From: JBOFOR01 sp051654865
GTDB lineage: Bacteria > Bacillota > Clostridia > Peptostreptococcales > Peptostreptococcaceae
Reading direction: 5' to 3'
Assembly: GCA_051654865.1 (NCBI GenBank)
Contig: JBOFYV010000013.1
Coordinates: 58,716-122,715, forward strand
DNA length: 64,000 nucleotides
Shown here: positions 1 to 8,962 of the stretch, piece by piece
Layout: every line of letters begins with the position of its first letter
How positions within the stretch are numbered: position 1 is the first letter of the stretch
The notes under the pieces: model-generated
Seen by the model: the letters and a program-made list of their open reading frames with translations, nothing else
The model's database searches: none
What the model was told of the DNA's origin: nothing
Position numbers and translations under genes: made by a program

Positions 1-1796
1 GCAACCATAATTTCAATAATTGACCCTGAAGAACCAGGAACAAAGATTGCATTTCCTATAACATTAACTAAAAATGCAGCTATCCAAGCAAGTAAGAATT
101 GATACACAAAAGATATAATCATCATTTTATTTCCATATTCTTTTCTCATAGTAGCAAGAGCTGCAAAACATGGAGTATATAACGCTGAGAATATTAAGAA
201 TGCATATGCACTAACTGCAGTAAATACTGTAGGTAAAACTGTATTTAAATCACCGTAAAGTACATTCATAGTATTAACAACAACTTCTTTAGCTCCAAGT
301 CCTGATATTATAGCCACAGAAGCTCTCCAATCACCAAATCCTAAAGGAGCAAATATAGGAGCTATTAATTTTCCTAAATAAGCAAGGAAACTATCATTCA
401 TATTTTCTGTAAATCCGTTAAAGTTGAATGAAGATAATAACCATAAAGCAACTGACATTGCGAACATAACAGTAATAACTCTTACCAAGAAACCTTTAGA
501 TTTATTCCAAGTATTTTTTAATAATGCCTCTAATGTTGGAAGCTTGTACTCTGGAAGCTCTAATATAAAAGGTTCTAATTCAGACTTAAACTTTGTTTTA
601 TTTAAAACCAGTGCAACTAGTATAGCGAATACTATTCCTGCTAAGTAAAGAGAAGTAGTAACTACCGCAGCATTATTAGGGAAGAATATAGCTATAAATA
701 AAGCATATATAGGTAACCTAGCACCACAAGTCATAAGAGGAGCTATAAGTGCTGTTATTTTTCTATCCTTTTCACTTTCTAAAGTTCTAGTAGCCATTAT
801 AGCTGGAGAAGAACATCCTAACCCCATAACCATAGGTATGAATGCCTTACCAGATAGTCCAACTTTTCTCATAGTTCTATCCATTAAAAATGCTGTTCTA
901 GACATATATCCACTATCTTCAAATACTGATATTCCTAAGAATAATGTAAATATTAGAGGGAAGAAAGGTAGTGTACCACCAACACCTCCAACAATACCAT
1001 CAATGATTAAAGATCTAAACCAAGTGCTTGAATTAGCAAGCATAGCATCAAGTGGAGTGGCTATATAAGTTTCAACAATAGTTGCTAACCCTTCTTGTAA
1101 AGGTCCACCAACCCAATCAAATGTAAATTTAAATAGCAATAATAGTGCAGCTATAAAAATTGGATAAGCTAGAATTGGATTTAATACAACATCATCAATT
1201 CTATCACTAATTGATTTTTTATTTCCTGAATTTGAATAAGTACATTTAGAAAGTATTGCTTCTAATTTTTTATATGTTTCTGTTTCTGAACCGAAATCAG
1301 TATTATATTTAACGTTACTATTTGTTTCATTTCTTATAGCAGAAGATATTGTATCTACACCGCTTTTCTTTTTTGCGATAATTGGTATAACTGTAAGGTT
1401 AAGTTCTTTGCTTAACTTATTCATATCTATATTTATACCTTTAGATTCAGCTATATCAATCATATTAACTAAAAGAATTATAGGCTTATTAAACGCCATT
1501 AATTGAGTTGTTAAGTAAAGATTTCTAGATAGATTTGATGCATCTAAAACATTTACTATAACATCAACCTCACCATTTTCTAAAAAGTTTTTAGCTACTT
1601 TCTCTTCGTTAGAGAATGTGTCCATAGCATATATTCCTGGTAAATCTATTATTTTTATATCTTTATCTAAGATACCTTCTTTTTTATCTATAGTAACACC
1701 TGGCCAGTTACCTACGTACTGATTTGAACCTGTTAGCAAGTTAAATACAGTAGTTTTACCAACATTAGGGTTACCTAGTAAAGCTACATTAATCAT
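1..1796 (-). CDS. feoB: Ferrous iron transporter FeoB (C-terminus outside window)
   Basis: Fe(II) permease of the inner membrane with an N-terminal GTPase. Visible G motifs are GNPNVGKT (residues 8-15), DLPG (51-54) and NMID (111-114). A short helical spacer follows, and from about residue 205 come the hydrophobic segments of the Nramp-independent FeoB channel, including the gate-type stretches around GLGCSSPAIMATR and GLGAKEVVV. About 598 residues are visible and the frame is open to the window edge, so the protein is truncated only by the window. It lies 11 bases downstream of feoA on the same strand and is presumably cotranscribed from the Fur-box promoter. The start ATG is preceded by an AGGAG site. 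Identification is secure. Confidence 0.96.
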   Translation of the reverse strand, partial: MINVALLGNPNVGKTTVFNLLTGSNQYVGNWPGVTIDKKEGILDKDIKIIDLPGIYAMDTFSNEEKVAKNFLENGEVDVIVNVLDASNLSRNLYLTTQLMAFNKPIILLVNMIDIAESKGINIDMNKLSKELNLTVIPIIAKKKSGVDTISSAIRNETNSNVKYNTDFGSETETYKKLEAILSKCTYSNSGNKKSISDRIDDVVLNPILAYPIFIAALLLLFKFTFDWVGGPLQEGLATIVETYIATPLDAMLANSSTWFRSLIIDGIVGGVGGTLPFFPLIFTLFLGISVFEDSGYMSRTAFLMDRTMRKVGLSGKAFIPMVMGLGCSSPAIMATRTLESEKDRKITALIAPLMTCGARLPIYALFIAIFFPNNAAVVTTSLYLAGIVFAILVALVLNKTKFKSELEPFILELPEYKLPTLEALLKNTWNKSKGFLVRVITVMFAMSVALWLLSSFNFNGFTENMNDSFLAYLGKLIAPIFAPLGFGDWRASVAIISGLGAKEVVVNTMNVLYGDLNTVLPTVFTAVSAYAFLIFSALYTPCFAALATMRKEYGNKMMIISFVYQFLLAWIAAFLVNVIGNAIFVPGSSGSIIEIMV

Positions 1797-1807
1797 GTTA
1801 ACTCTCC

Positions 1808-2029
1808 TTATTTTAATGAAATATTTTTAGCATCAGACTTTCTAAGTGCTAAATCAAAACCTCTAAATCTAATTACAATAGGATCTCCAAAAGGAGCTAC
1901 TTTTTTTACTTCTACCTCAGTATCACTTATACATCCTAAAGCAAGTAATCTTTTTGCTAATCTTGAATTTCCATCTATATTATCAACGATGCCGCTTTGA
2001 CCGACTTTTAAATCGTAAACTGTCATCAT
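1808..2029 (-). CDS. feoA: FeoA, small SH3-like iron-transport partner
   Basis: Protein of 73 residues with the FeoA/SH3-like fold. FeoA proteins bind FeoB in the cytoplasm and modulate Fe(II) uptake. The sequence begins MMTVYDLKVGQSG and has the typical Gly-rich turns and the terminal segment VIRFRGFDLALRKSDA. An AGGAGG site sits 5 bases before the first ATG and 8 before the second, so either methionine could start translation. It is the first gene of the feoAB operon, directly behind a sigma-A promoter overlapped by a Fur box. Confidence 0.93.
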   Translation of the reverse strand: MMTVYDLKVGQSGIVDNIDGNSRLAKRLLALGCISDTEVEVKKVAPFGDPIVIRFRGFDLALRKSDAKNISLK

Positions 2030-2042
2030 TTACACCTCCTAA

Positions 2043-2057
2043 TGATATTCATTATCA
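2043..2057 (-). promoter_or_regulatory. Fur box at the feoAB transcription start
   Basis: TGATATTCATTATCA is a 7-1-7 inverted repeat with one mismatch to the Fur core TGATAATNATTATCA. It lies between the -10 element and the feoA ribosome site, over the expected transcription start. That position suits iron-dependent repression by Fur. The match is seen in the sequence; the regulation is inferred. Confidence 0.85.
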
Positions 2058-2062
2058 ATAAA

Positions 2063-2091
2063 AGTGTATCACGATTGAGAGTTAATGTCAA
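2063..2091 (-). promoter_or_regulatory. Sigma-A promoter of feoAB
   Basis: On the minus strand, TTGACA (plus-strand 2086-2091) and TACACT (2063-2068) are separated by exactly 17 bases. The predicted start falls at about 2056, inside the Fur box. Confidence 0.8.
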
Positions 2092-2144
2092 CTAAGAGGT
2101 AATGTTTATTACATCTATATATATAAATTTAAACCCAACTCGTA

Positions 2145-2174
2145 TTGACATAATATGTAAAAGTTTGTTATTAT
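2145..2174 (+). promoter_or_regulatory. Sigma-A promoter of the Spo0E-like gene
   Basis: TTGACA at 2145 and TATTAT at 2169 are separated by 18 bases, 39 bases before the start codon of the next gene. It is divergent from the feoAB promoter. Confidence 0.7.
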
Positions 2175-2212
2175 ATATACAAATATATAATTTAATGACC
2201 GTGGTGATACTT

Positions 2213-2374
2213 ATGGCTTATAATGACGTAGAAGTTCTAAAGAAAGAAATTGAAGTATTGAGAGATGAAATCAACACATATATAGAATATCCAGATATAT
2301 TCAGAGATGAGCTTGTTGAAGCAAGTAGCAAGATAGACTTACTAATAAATAAATATATAGATTTACTTAAATAA
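2213..2374 (+). CDS. Spo0E-like aspartyl-phosphate phosphatase
   Basis: Peptide of 53 residues. Its helical pattern LKKEIEVLRDEI...SSKIDLLINKYIDLL matches the Spo0E family, whose signature is S-x-x-[LI]-D-x-L-I-x-x-Y. Family members dephosphorylate Spo0A~P or related response regulators and so delay sporulation. I chose the ATG that follows GTGGTGAT; an upstream in-frame ATG at 2102 lies before the promoter and is not credible. The gene is monocistronic, with its own promoter and a terminator directly after the stop. Which regulator it acts on cannot be told from sequence. Confidence 0.82.
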   Translation: MAYNDVEVLKKEIEVLRDEINTYIEYPDIFRDELVEASSKIDLLINKYIDLLK

Positions 2375-2376
2375 TT

Positions 2377-2399
2377 TACCCACGAAAGTGGGTTTTTTT
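2377..2399 (+). terminator. Terminator of the Spo0E-like gene
   Basis: CCCAC / GTGGG stem with a GAAA tetraloop, followed by seven T. Confidence 0.9.
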
Positions 2400-2532
2400 A
2401 TATGTAAAATAGCAATCTAAATCGTATAGCTTAGCATGAAATGGTAAATATTAAATAACTAAGAAGTAATTTATAATATTAAATAAAATTACATTATAGT
2501 GAAGATAAGAAAAACAAGAGGTGATTAATATT

Positions 2533-3378
2533 ATGATTGAAAGGATTATTAACTCTCTTTTAATTATTTTATTCTCTTATGTATTATTAAAGCTAATACA
2601 ATACCTTTTAAATAAATTGTTTAATTTTACTAGATTTGATGTAAGGTATGAAAATACACTAAGTAGTGTTATATCCTCAATATCTTACTACATAATATTT
2701 ATAGCGAGTATTATCTTAATATTAAGAGAATTTCATATTGTGGATGTTACGAAATTTGGAACATTAGTTACAGGGGCAAGTATTGTAGGATTAGTAGCAG
2801 GAGTAGCGTCACAAAGTATTCTAAAAGATATATTTAATGGTTTTTTCATATTGTTTGAGAAACAAATACAAGTAGGGGACTTTGTAATATTAAATGAAGA
2901 GTTTAGAGGCACTGTTGAGGAGATAGGTCTTAGAAGTACAAGCTTAAGAGATTGGGATTTAAAAAGAGTAACTATTTCAAATGGTAATATTACTAGCATT
3001 AGGAATTATAGTAAAGATAAAATGAGAGTAGTAGTACATGTTAGAGTTGCATACGAAGAAGACCCAATGAAGGTTTTTGAATCACTACAAGAAGTTTGTG
3101 ATGTAATGAATGATAAATTTAAAGATTACTTATACAACAAAAAATGTGGAGAATACTTAAGTCCCTTTAGGATATATGGTGTAACTGATATAGAAAACAA
3201 ATCAGTAGGAGCGCAATATACTATAACAGGAATAGTATCATCAGGTAAATACTTTTTAGCACTTAGAGAAAGCAAATTACAAATTTTAATAATTTTTAGG
3301 AAAAATAATATAAAAATAGCATATCCTACTCATATAAACATATTACAAAATATAAGTCAAAATAATCAAGAGCTATAA
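2533..3378 (+). CDS. MscS-family mechanosensitive channel
   Basis: Small-conductance mechanosensitive channel of 281 residues, an inner-membrane osmotic safety valve. Three hydrophobic helices occupy about residues 1-115. The third is a glycine/alanine-rich pore helix (GLVAGVASQSILKD) followed by the MscS beta-domain hallmark FEKQIQVGDFV. The C-terminal half is the cytoplasmic vestibule. ATG 2533 is preferred because GAGGTGAT lies 8 bases upstream; the GTG at 2521 is part of that ribosome site. The MgtC-like gene follows 38 bases later. Confidence 0.93.
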   Translation: MIERIINSLLIILFSYVLLKLIQYLLNKLFNFTRFDVRYENTLSSVISSISYYIIFIASIILILREFHIVDVTKFGTLVTGASIVGLVAGVASQSILKDIFNGFFILFEKQIQVGDFVILNEEFRGTVEEIGLRSTSLRDWDLKRVTISNGNITSIRNYSKDKMRVVVHVRVAYEEDPMKVFESLQEVCDVMNDKFKDYLYNKKCGEYLSPFRIYGVTDIENKSVGAQYTITGIVSSGKYFLALRESKLQILIIFRKNNIKIAYPTHINILQNISQNNQEL

Positions 3379-3390
3379 TCTATAGCTCTT
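3368..3390 (+). other. Hairpin over the mscS stop codon
   Basis: AAGAGCTATA and TATAGCTCTT form a perfect 10-bp stem with a 3-base loop spanning the stop codon. There is no T-run after it, so it may only attenuate transcription or mark the 3' end of the mRNA. Confidence 0.5.
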
Positions 3391-3416
3391 TCATAATATT
3401 ATAAAGGGGGAGTATT

Positions 3417-4091
3417 ATGGAAACTGCTATGCAAGTTACAAATAATGATATAATAATTAGGTTATTGGTTGCGTTAGTAATAGGTGGATTAACGGGCCTC
3501 GAAAGAGAAAGATCACATCAATTTGCGGGATTTAGAACTCATATTTTGGTATCAGTAGGTTCATGCATTACATCCATAACTTCTTTATGCTTGTTTTTTC
3601 AATATAGTTCTTATTCTAATATAGATCCAGCTAGACTATCTGCACAAGTACTATCTGGTATTGGTTTTCTAGGCGCAGGCGCAATACTAAAAACATCAAA
3701 TGGAATAAGAGGTTTAACAACAGCGGCAGGAATATGGGCTACAGCGTGTATTGGTATAGCTGTAGGATATGGATTATATACATTGAGTATATGTGCGTGG
3801 TTATTTGTTATGGTTACGTTATATATATTAAAAAATATAGATAAAATTTTTTTTAAGAAAAAGCAAACTATTTTTACAATAAAAGTAAATAATATAGATA
3901 TAATATCTGTATTATATGAGAAGTTCCAAAAGTCCCAAACAACAGTTAGAAATATTGAGATTAGCTCACAACATGAGAATGAATGGAAGGTTAGTTTTTA
4001 TATAATTTATGATAGAAGAATAATCATAGATGAACTAGTTAAAGAATTAAGTTCATCAAAAAATATAATAAGTGTAGATTATTTGCGCTAA
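3417..4091 (+). CDS. MgtC/SapB-family membrane protein
   Basis: Integral membrane protein of 224 residues. The family signature GLERERSHQFAGFRTH follows the first helix at about residues 24-40. Further glycine-rich helices follow (GIGFLGAGAI, RGLTTAAGIW). The C-terminal 80 residues are soluble and resemble the ACT-like tail of MgtC relatives. MgtC proteins inhibit ATP synthase or act in Mg2+/phosphate stress in pathogens; the role in this lineage is unknown. GGGGGAG precedes the ATG by 4 bases. It is probably expressed with the upstream channel gene. Confidence 0.9.
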   Translation: METAMQVTNNDIIIRLLVALVIGGLTGLERERSHQFAGFRTHILVSVGSCITSITSLCLFFQYSSYSNIDPARLSAQVLSGIGFLGAGAILKTSNGIRGLTTAAGIWATACIGIAVGYGLYTLSICAWLFVMVTLYILKNIDKIFFKKKQTIFTIKVNNIDIISVLYEKFQKSQTTVRNIEISSQHENEWKVSFYIIYDRRIIIDELVKELSSSKNIISVDYLR

Positions 4092-4138
4092 AATAATATA
4101 AAATAGAAGATACAAGAATTTAATTTGAGGTGTTTAAA

Positions 4139-4984
4139 TTGACAAAAAGAATAAAGATAATAACAGACGGTTCATGTGACTTACCTAAAGAAGTTTTAGA
4201 AAGAGCAAAACCGGAAATAGTAGGAATTAATGTTGCTTTCGGAGAAAAGAGTTATATTGGTGGAGTTGATATTGATGAAGAAACATTCTACAAAATGATG
4301 AAAGAAAATAAAGAGTTACCTAAAACATCAAGTCCTTCACCAGATAGATTTATAGAATTATATAAAGGAGAAGAAGATGAGATATTAGTCTTCACATTAA
4401 CATCAAAATTATCAGGTACATATTCAAATGCAGTACTTGCAAAAAATATGTATTTAGAAGAGCATCCAGAAAAAAGAATAGAAGTTATAGACAGTGAAAG
4501 TGGATCAATTGGTGTTGCACTAATGATATTAAAATGTAGTGAGCTAATAGAGCAAGGAAAAACAATGGATGAAATATTAGCAGAGATAGAAGAATATAAA
4601 AAAGAAATGGTATTCTTTGGTGCACTAGATACATTAGAAAATGCTATAAAAGGTGGAAGAGTAAATCCTATAGCTGGAAAACTTATGAATGCATTAAACT
4701 TTAAAGTAATCATAAAAATAGAAGAAGGATTAGTTAAGCCTATAGATAAAGCTAGAGGTGGAAGCAACAGTTTAAAGAAAGCATTAGAATATGTAAAAAA
4801 TAATGTAGAAAATGCAAAGGAAAAAACTGCAATAATAGGTCATGCAAATTGTCCTGATAAAGCTGAAAAAATAAAGCAATTTATAGAGGAACATGCACAA
4901 TTTAAAGAAATATTGATTGCTAGTATAGGCCCTATAATGGGAACGTTTACATCTGAAGGGGCAATACTAGTGTCAGTTTTATAA
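4139..4984 (+). CDS. DegV family fatty-acid-binding protein
   Basis: Protein of 281 residues. It shows the N-terminal DegV motif ITDGSCDLP, the SGTYSNA loop that binds the carboxylate of a fatty acid, and the C-terminal domain ending in GPIMGTFTSEGA. DegV/FakB proteins present exogenous fatty acids to the kinase FakA; no fakA gene is in the window, so the partner is unknown. I chose TTG 4139 because GAGGTG ends 6 bases before it; the in-frame GTG at 4130 overlaps that site. Confidence 0.92.
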   Translation: MTKRIKIITDGSCDLPKEVLERAKPEIVGINVAFGEKSYIGGVDIDEETFYKMMKENKELPKTSSPSPDRFIELYKGEEDEILVFTLTSKLSGTYSNAVLAKNMYLEEHPEKRIEVIDSESGSIGVALMILKCSELIEQGKTMDEILAEIEEYKKEMVFFGALDTLENAIKGGRVNPIAGKLMNALNFKVIIKIEEGLVKPIDKARGGSNSLKKALEYVKNNVENAKEKTAIIGHANCPDKAEKIKQFIEEHAQFKEILIASIGPIMGTFTSEGAILVSVL

Positions 4985-5009
4985 AAAATTTATAATAAGG
5001 AGTGAAAAT

Positions 5010-6794
5010 ATGGGAATAGATAGAAGCAAAATAGAAGAAAAATATAAATGGAAAATAGACAAGATGTATTCTACAAAAGAAGCAATAGAAAAAGATATAG
5101 AAAAAGTAAAAGAATACATAAATGAATTAAAAAACTATAAAGGTAAATTAGCAGAAAGCAAAGAGCTATTATACAAATGTATAAACTCTTCTGAAAAAGC
5201 TTCACAAATACTTCAAAATTTATACATTTATACTCATATGAAACAACACGAAGACACTAGAAAAAATGAAAATCAGTCTATAGCAACAAAAACAGAAATG
5301 TTATCAACTGAATTATCTATGGCAACTTCATATATTGTGCCTGAAATAATTGCGATAGATGATGAAAAGTTAAATGAGTATTTAAAATCAAAAGAATTAT
5401 CTTTCTATGACAAATATATTAAAGATATTTTAAGAGAGAAGCCTCATACTTTAAATGAAAGAGAAGAAGAGATATTAGCGGCAGCAGCAGATTTATCATC
5501 TATACCTGAAAATGTATATGATATGTTTTCTTTTGCAGATTTAGAATTTCCAGAGATAGAAGATGAAGATGGAAACAAAGTAAAATTAACTCATTCAAAT
5601 TACTCATTATACATAAAGAGTAAAAATAAAAAAGTTAGAAAAGATGCTTTCGAAGCTGTATATTCAGTTTATGATAAATACAAAAATACTTTTGCATCAA
5701 TGCTTTATGGAGGAATAAAATCAGAGATATTTTACGCTAAGATTAGAAAGTATGAATCTGCATTACAAGCATCGTTATTCCAAGATGATATAAGTGTGGA
5801 TGTATATAATAATCTTATATTAGCAGTAGATGAAAACTTAGATACTTTAAATAGATATGCAGAGATAAAGAAAAAGTTCTTAGGATTAAGTGAAATTCAT
5901 ATGTATGATTTATATGTGCCTCTTACAGAAAACTTTGATATGAAAATACCATACGAAAAAGCCCAAGAGATTATACTAAAAGCATTAAAGCCACTAGGTG
6001 AAGAATACTTAGATATAATTAGACAAGCTTTTGATGAAGGATGGATAGATGTTTACGAAAATGAAGGTAAACAAGGTGGAGCATATTCTTGGGGAAGTTA
6101 CGACTCTCATCCGTATATACTGATGAGCTACAAAGATGATCTTAATTCATTATTTACACTAATACATGAATTAGGTCATTCATTACATAGTTATTATTCT
6201 CGTAAAAATCAACCATATATATACTCAAGCTACAAAATATTTGTAGCGGAAGTTGCATCTACTTTAAATGAGTTATTACTAATAAACTATTTATTAGAAA
6301 ACTCTACATCAAAAGAAGAGAGAGTATATCTACTAAACTATTACCTAGAGCAGTTTAGAACTACAGTATATAGACAAACTATGTTTGGAGAGTTTGAAAA
6401 GATAACACATGAAAAAGTAGAATCTGGAGAACCTTTAACAGCAGATGAATTTAATGATATATACTATAAGCTAAATGAAAAATACTATGGTAAATCTTGT
6501 ATAGTAGATAAACAAATAGGATTAGAATGGGCTAGAATACCTCATTTCTATTCTAACTTCTATGTGTATAAGTATGCTACAGGATTTTCAGCAGCAAGTG
6601 CATTAAGTCAAATGATATTAGAAGAAGGTCAACCGGCAGTAGATAGATATATAGACTTTTTAAAAAGTGGAGGATCAGAGTATCCATTAAAGCAATTAAA
6701 ATTAGCTGGAGTAGATATGGAAAAGAAAGAAGCCGTTGATGAAGCGTTACAAGTGTTCAATGAATTAGTAGATAAGCTAGAAAAAGAAATATAG
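5010..6794 (+). CDS. pepF: Oligoendopeptidase F
   Basis: Cytosolic M3-family zinc peptidase of 594 residues, the usual PepF length. The catalytic HELGH lies at 386-390 and the third zinc ligand is Glu414 in FVAEVAS. The N-terminal 200 residues form the helical PepF lid. It cleaves peptides of roughly 7-17 residues during protein turnover. AAGGAG precedes the ATG, and the gene starts 25 bases after the degV stop, so the two may be cotranscribed. A strong terminator follows. Confidence 0.96.
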   Translation: MGIDRSKIEEKYKWKIDKMYSTKEAIEKDIEKVKEYINELKNYKGKLAESKELLYKCINSSEKASQILQNLYIYTHMKQHEDTRKNENQSIATKTEMLSTELSMATSYIVPEIIAIDDEKLNEYLKSKELSFYDKYIKDILREKPHTLNEREEEILAAAADLSSIPENVYDMFSFADLEFPEIEDEDGNKVKLTHSNYSLYIKSKNKKVRKDAFEAVYSVYDKYKNTFASMLYGGIKSEIFYAKIRKYESALQASLFQDDISVDVYNNLILAVDENLDTLNRYAEIKKKFLGLSEIHMYDLYVPLTENFDMKIPYEKAQEIILKALKPLGEEYLDIIRQAFDEGWIDVYENEGKQGGAYSWGSYDSHPYILMSYKDDLNSLFTLIHELGHSLHSYYSRKNQPYIYSSYKIFVAEVASTLNELLLINYLLENSTSKEERVYLLNYYLEQFRTTVYRQTMFGEFEKITHEKVESGEPLTADEFNDIYYKLNEKYYGKSCIVDKQIGLEWARIPHFYSNFYVYKYATGFSAASALSQMILEEGQPAVDRYIDFLKSGGSEYPLKQLKLAGVDMEKKEAVDEALQVFNELVDKLEKEI

Positions 6795-6804
6795 TTTAAT
6801 ATAT

Positions 6805-6839
6805 AAAAATGCATATAGTGAAAGCTATATGCATTTTTA
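6805..6839 (+). terminator. Terminator of pepF
   Basis: A 14-bp stem (AAAAATGCATATAG with its complement) with a 6-base loop, ending in five T. Confidence 0.9.
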
Positions 6840-6858
6840 TGTAAATGATACGCAATTT

Positions 6859-6942
6859 TTTACTAGTATTTACATAAAGTTAACAATATTTACATTTACT
6901 TAACTCATTTATAATATTAACTTAACATTTAAATCGTATTAT
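6859..6942 (+). promoter_or_regulatory. Pho-box array and -10 of pstS
   Basis: TT(A/T)AC(A/T) hexamers lie at 6859, 6869, 6880, 6889, 6900 and 6922, mostly spaced 9-11 bases apart (the last by 22). This is the tandem direct-repeat layout bound by PhoP in Firmicutes. TATTAT at 6937 is a plausible -10 element and there is no good -35, as expected for an activated promoter. Phosphate control is inferred. Confidence 0.78.
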
Positions 6943-7016
6943 TAAACTGTGAGATGCACAGGTTAAATAAAGACAACAAATAAAATTTAAATAATTTTAA
7001 TACTTGGGAGGATGTT

Positions 7017-7859
7017 ATGTTAAAAAGAAGGATAACAGCATTATTAATGGGAGCGGTATTAGTAAGTTCATTAGCAGTAGGATGTTCATCAGGAGGAGAC
7101 TCAGCAGATGGTGGTTCAGGGAAATCAAGTAAAGTAACTGTATCAGGATCTACTTCAATCGGACCAGTAATGGAAGTTGAAAAAGAAAAATTTGAAGCTG
7201 CAAATGAAGGAATAACTATAGAAATACAACAAGTTGGATCATCAGCAGGTATAAAAAATGCAATAGATGGTACTTCTGAAATCGGTATGGCATCAAGAGA
7301 TTTAAAGGATGAGGAAAAAGCAGCAGGACTTAAAGAACAAGCTGTAGCAATCGATGGTATAGCAGTTATAGTAAATAAAAATAATGAAGTTAAGGACTTA
7401 ACAGTTGATCAAATAAAAGATATATACACAGGAAAAGTAACAAACTGGAAAGAAGTTGGAGGAAAAGATGCTCCAATAGTAGTAGTGTCTAGAGAAGATG
7501 GTTCTGGTACAAGAGACGGATTCCAAGAAGGTGTAGGATTTGAATCTGAAGAATTAACTAAAGATGCTCAAATCAGTGATGGTTCTGGAAACATAAAGTC
7601 AACAGTAGAAGGTAATGAAAATGCAATAGGATACATATCTCATGGTTACGTAGATGAAGCAGTAACAGCATTATCAGTAAATGGTGTTGAAGCAAGTGAA
7701 GATACGATAAAAGATAAGTCTTATGCAATACAAAGACCATTCTTAATAGCATACAAAGAAGATAGTTTATCTGAGTCAGGACAAAAGTTTATAGACTTTA
7801 TATTAAGTCCTGAAGGTCAAGATATAATGGTAAGTAAAGGTTTTGTAAGTGTAAAATAA
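7017..7859 (+). CDS. pstS: Phosphate ABC transporter substrate-binding lipoprotein
   Basis: Extracellular phosphate-binding lipoprotein of 280 residues. A signal peptide (KRR then a hydrophobic stretch) ends in the lipobox LAVGC with lipidated Cys23. The mature part has the PstS motifs VSGSTSIGP and SREDGSGTRDGF, which form the phosphate pocket. It delivers phosphate to PstCA. Unusually, pstC does not follow directly: a terminator, a palindromic element and a reversed GNAT gene intervene, so pstS is transcribed on its own from the Pho-box promoter. Confidence 0.96.
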   Translation: MLKRRITALLMGAVLVSSLAVGCSSGGDSADGGSGKSSKVTVSGSTSIGPVMEVEKEKFEAANEGITIEIQQVGSSAGIKNAIDGTSEIGMASRDLKDEEKAAGLKEQAVAIDGIAVIVNKNNEVKDLTVDQIKDIYTGKVTNWKEVGGKDAPIVVVSREDGSGTRDGFQEGVGFESEELTKDAQISDGSGNIKSTVEGNENAIGYISHGYVDEAVTALSVNGVEASEDTIKDKSYAIQRPFLIAYKEDSLSESGQKFIDFILSPEGQDIMVSKGFVSVK

Positions 7860-7901
7860 TTATAGCAGATACAGATTAAACTCCATAGATTAACCATTTC
7901 T

Positions 7902-7931
7902 AAAAAGGATATGAATTTTCATATCCTTTTT
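7902..7931 (+). terminator. Terminator of pstS
   Basis: AAAAAGGATATGA pairs with its complement across an ATTT loop, a 13-bp stem whose descending arm ends in five T. Confidence 0.85.
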
Positions 7932-7972
7932 AATATGCTATAAAATTATAGTTTAGTTGGTAAATGTGGCCC

Positions 7973-8045
7973 GTGAATATGGTACTTATATAGGCCTTCC
8001 TCCAAGCTAAAATGTCGGAGCGACCTATATAAGTACCATATTCAC
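7973..8045. repeat. Palindromic element, copy 1
   Basis: A perfect 22-bp inverted repeat (7973-7994 with 8024-8045) encloses a 29-base loop. The loop keeps CCTTCC, GCTA and GTCGG in the same order as the loop of copy 3. The outer arm sequence differs from the other copies although pairing is perfect. It lies 41 bases beyond the pstS terminator and about 120 bases from the end of the GNAT gene. There is no T-run after either arm, so it is not a simple terminator. Confidence 0.85.
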
Positions 8046-8167
8046 TCATAATATTTATAATGTAAAGCTTGGAAGAGTAGGTGGGTAAATTGAAATTTAC
8101 CTATTTGCTGGAAAACATATCTGAATCAAATGTATAAATTAATATATGTTTCATTGAACTGTGGTTG

Positions 8168-8737
8168 TTATTTGAATATCTCGTTTTTAAAATTATCCCA
8201 ATCTTTTTTTAATAAATCCATATAGATTGCATCTGCAAACTTACCATATCTACTATCAAAATAAGCATCTCTAATTAAGCCAATATCTTTAAAGCCTAAT
8301 TTTTTATATAATTTTTGTGCCCTTTTATTATCACTCATTGTAGTTAGCTCTATTTTATTTATATTTAAAAACTTGAACATAAAATCTATAAAGTGATATA
8401 AAGCATCTACTCCATAACCTTTACCTTGTTCCTCTGTATTACATATTTTTATACCTAACTCAGCTTTCTGATTTCTACCATCCCAATCAGAGTAATTAAT
8501 TTCTCCTATCGGAACTAAATTATCTTTTTTACAAATAATAAATCTTTTAGAAGTAGAAAATATTGTTGTATCTTCAATATCTTTTAAAATACTCTTTTTT
8601 ATCGATTCCCTACTTTGTAGAACTCCAAATATATGAGTAGCATGTTCCATTAGCTCTCCATCATTCCACCATTTATATAAGTATTCTTCATCCCCTAATT
8701 CTAATTGTCTTATTATTAAGCTTTTACAATTAATCAC
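8168..8737 (-). CDS. GNAT acetyltransferase inserted in the pst locus
   Basis: RimJ/RimL-type GCN5-related N-acetyltransferase of 190 codons. The acetyl-CoA loop is visible as EEQGKGYGVDAL, and the C-terminal part has NKRAQKLYKKLGFKDIG. The substrate is unknown. An ATG at 8746 touches the AAAAGGAG site with no spacing, so I prefer the in-frame GTG at 8737, which is 9 bases from GGAG. The gene runs against pstS and pstC and is flanked by palindrome copies 1 and 2. This suggests insertion into an ancestral pstS-pstC junction. Confidence 0.88.
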   Translation of the reverse strand: MINCKSLIIRQLELGDEEYLYKWWNDGELMEHATHIFGVLQSRESIKKSILKDIEDTTIFSTSKRFIICKKDNLVPIGEINYSDWDGRNQKAELGIKICNTEEQGKGYGVDALYHFIDFMFKFLNINKIELTTMSDNKRAQKLYKKLGFKDIGLIRDAYFDSRYGKFADAIYMDLLKKDWDNFKNEIFK

Positions 8738-8886
8738 TTTGTACATCTCCTTTTAACAAAATTTTATACTAAACATTACTACATAAAATTTTACATATTA
8801 GTAAAATATCCTTTAATAACTTACAACAATAAAGTGTCCACTTGCTCTTCTTTTGTTTTAACGCAGAGTATTTGTATAGATTATGA

Positions 8887-8962
8887 GCAAGGGATGGATT
8901 TGTATAAGTTGTATCGACTTTGCGCTAGCCGGGAGAAAAACTTATATAAATCCATTCCTTGC
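8887..8962. repeat. Palindromic element, copy 2 (inverted orientation)
   Basis: Arms of 24 bases (8887-8910 and 8939-8962) pair at 22 positions; the two exceptions would be G-U pairs in a plus-strand RNA. The 28-base loop, read on the minus strand, matches the copy 3 loop at 23 of 28 positions, with the 13 bases CCGGCTAGCGCAA identical. Nearby, CTTGCTC at 8841-8847 could alternatively pair with the left arm foot at 8885-8891. It lies between the GNAT promoter region and the pstC leader. Confidence 0.87.

Noticed and set aside
2102..2212. N-terminal extension of the Spo0E-like gene
   Set aside because: It would start upstream of the TTGACA/TATTAT promoter and the ribosome site lies next to ATG 2213.
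4288..4767. 159-codon open frame antisense to the DegV gene
   Set aside because: Shadow frame with low-complexity composition and no start context.
7973..8045. Palindromic element as a twister or hammerhead ribozyme
   Set aside because: I compared the loops with the conserved cores I know (CUGAUGA/GAAA for hammerhead, the twister internal loops) and found no match.
7973..8045. Palindromic element as a simple rho-independent terminator
   Set aside because: No T-run follows either arm, and pstS and phoU already have good terminators just upstream of copies 1 and 3.
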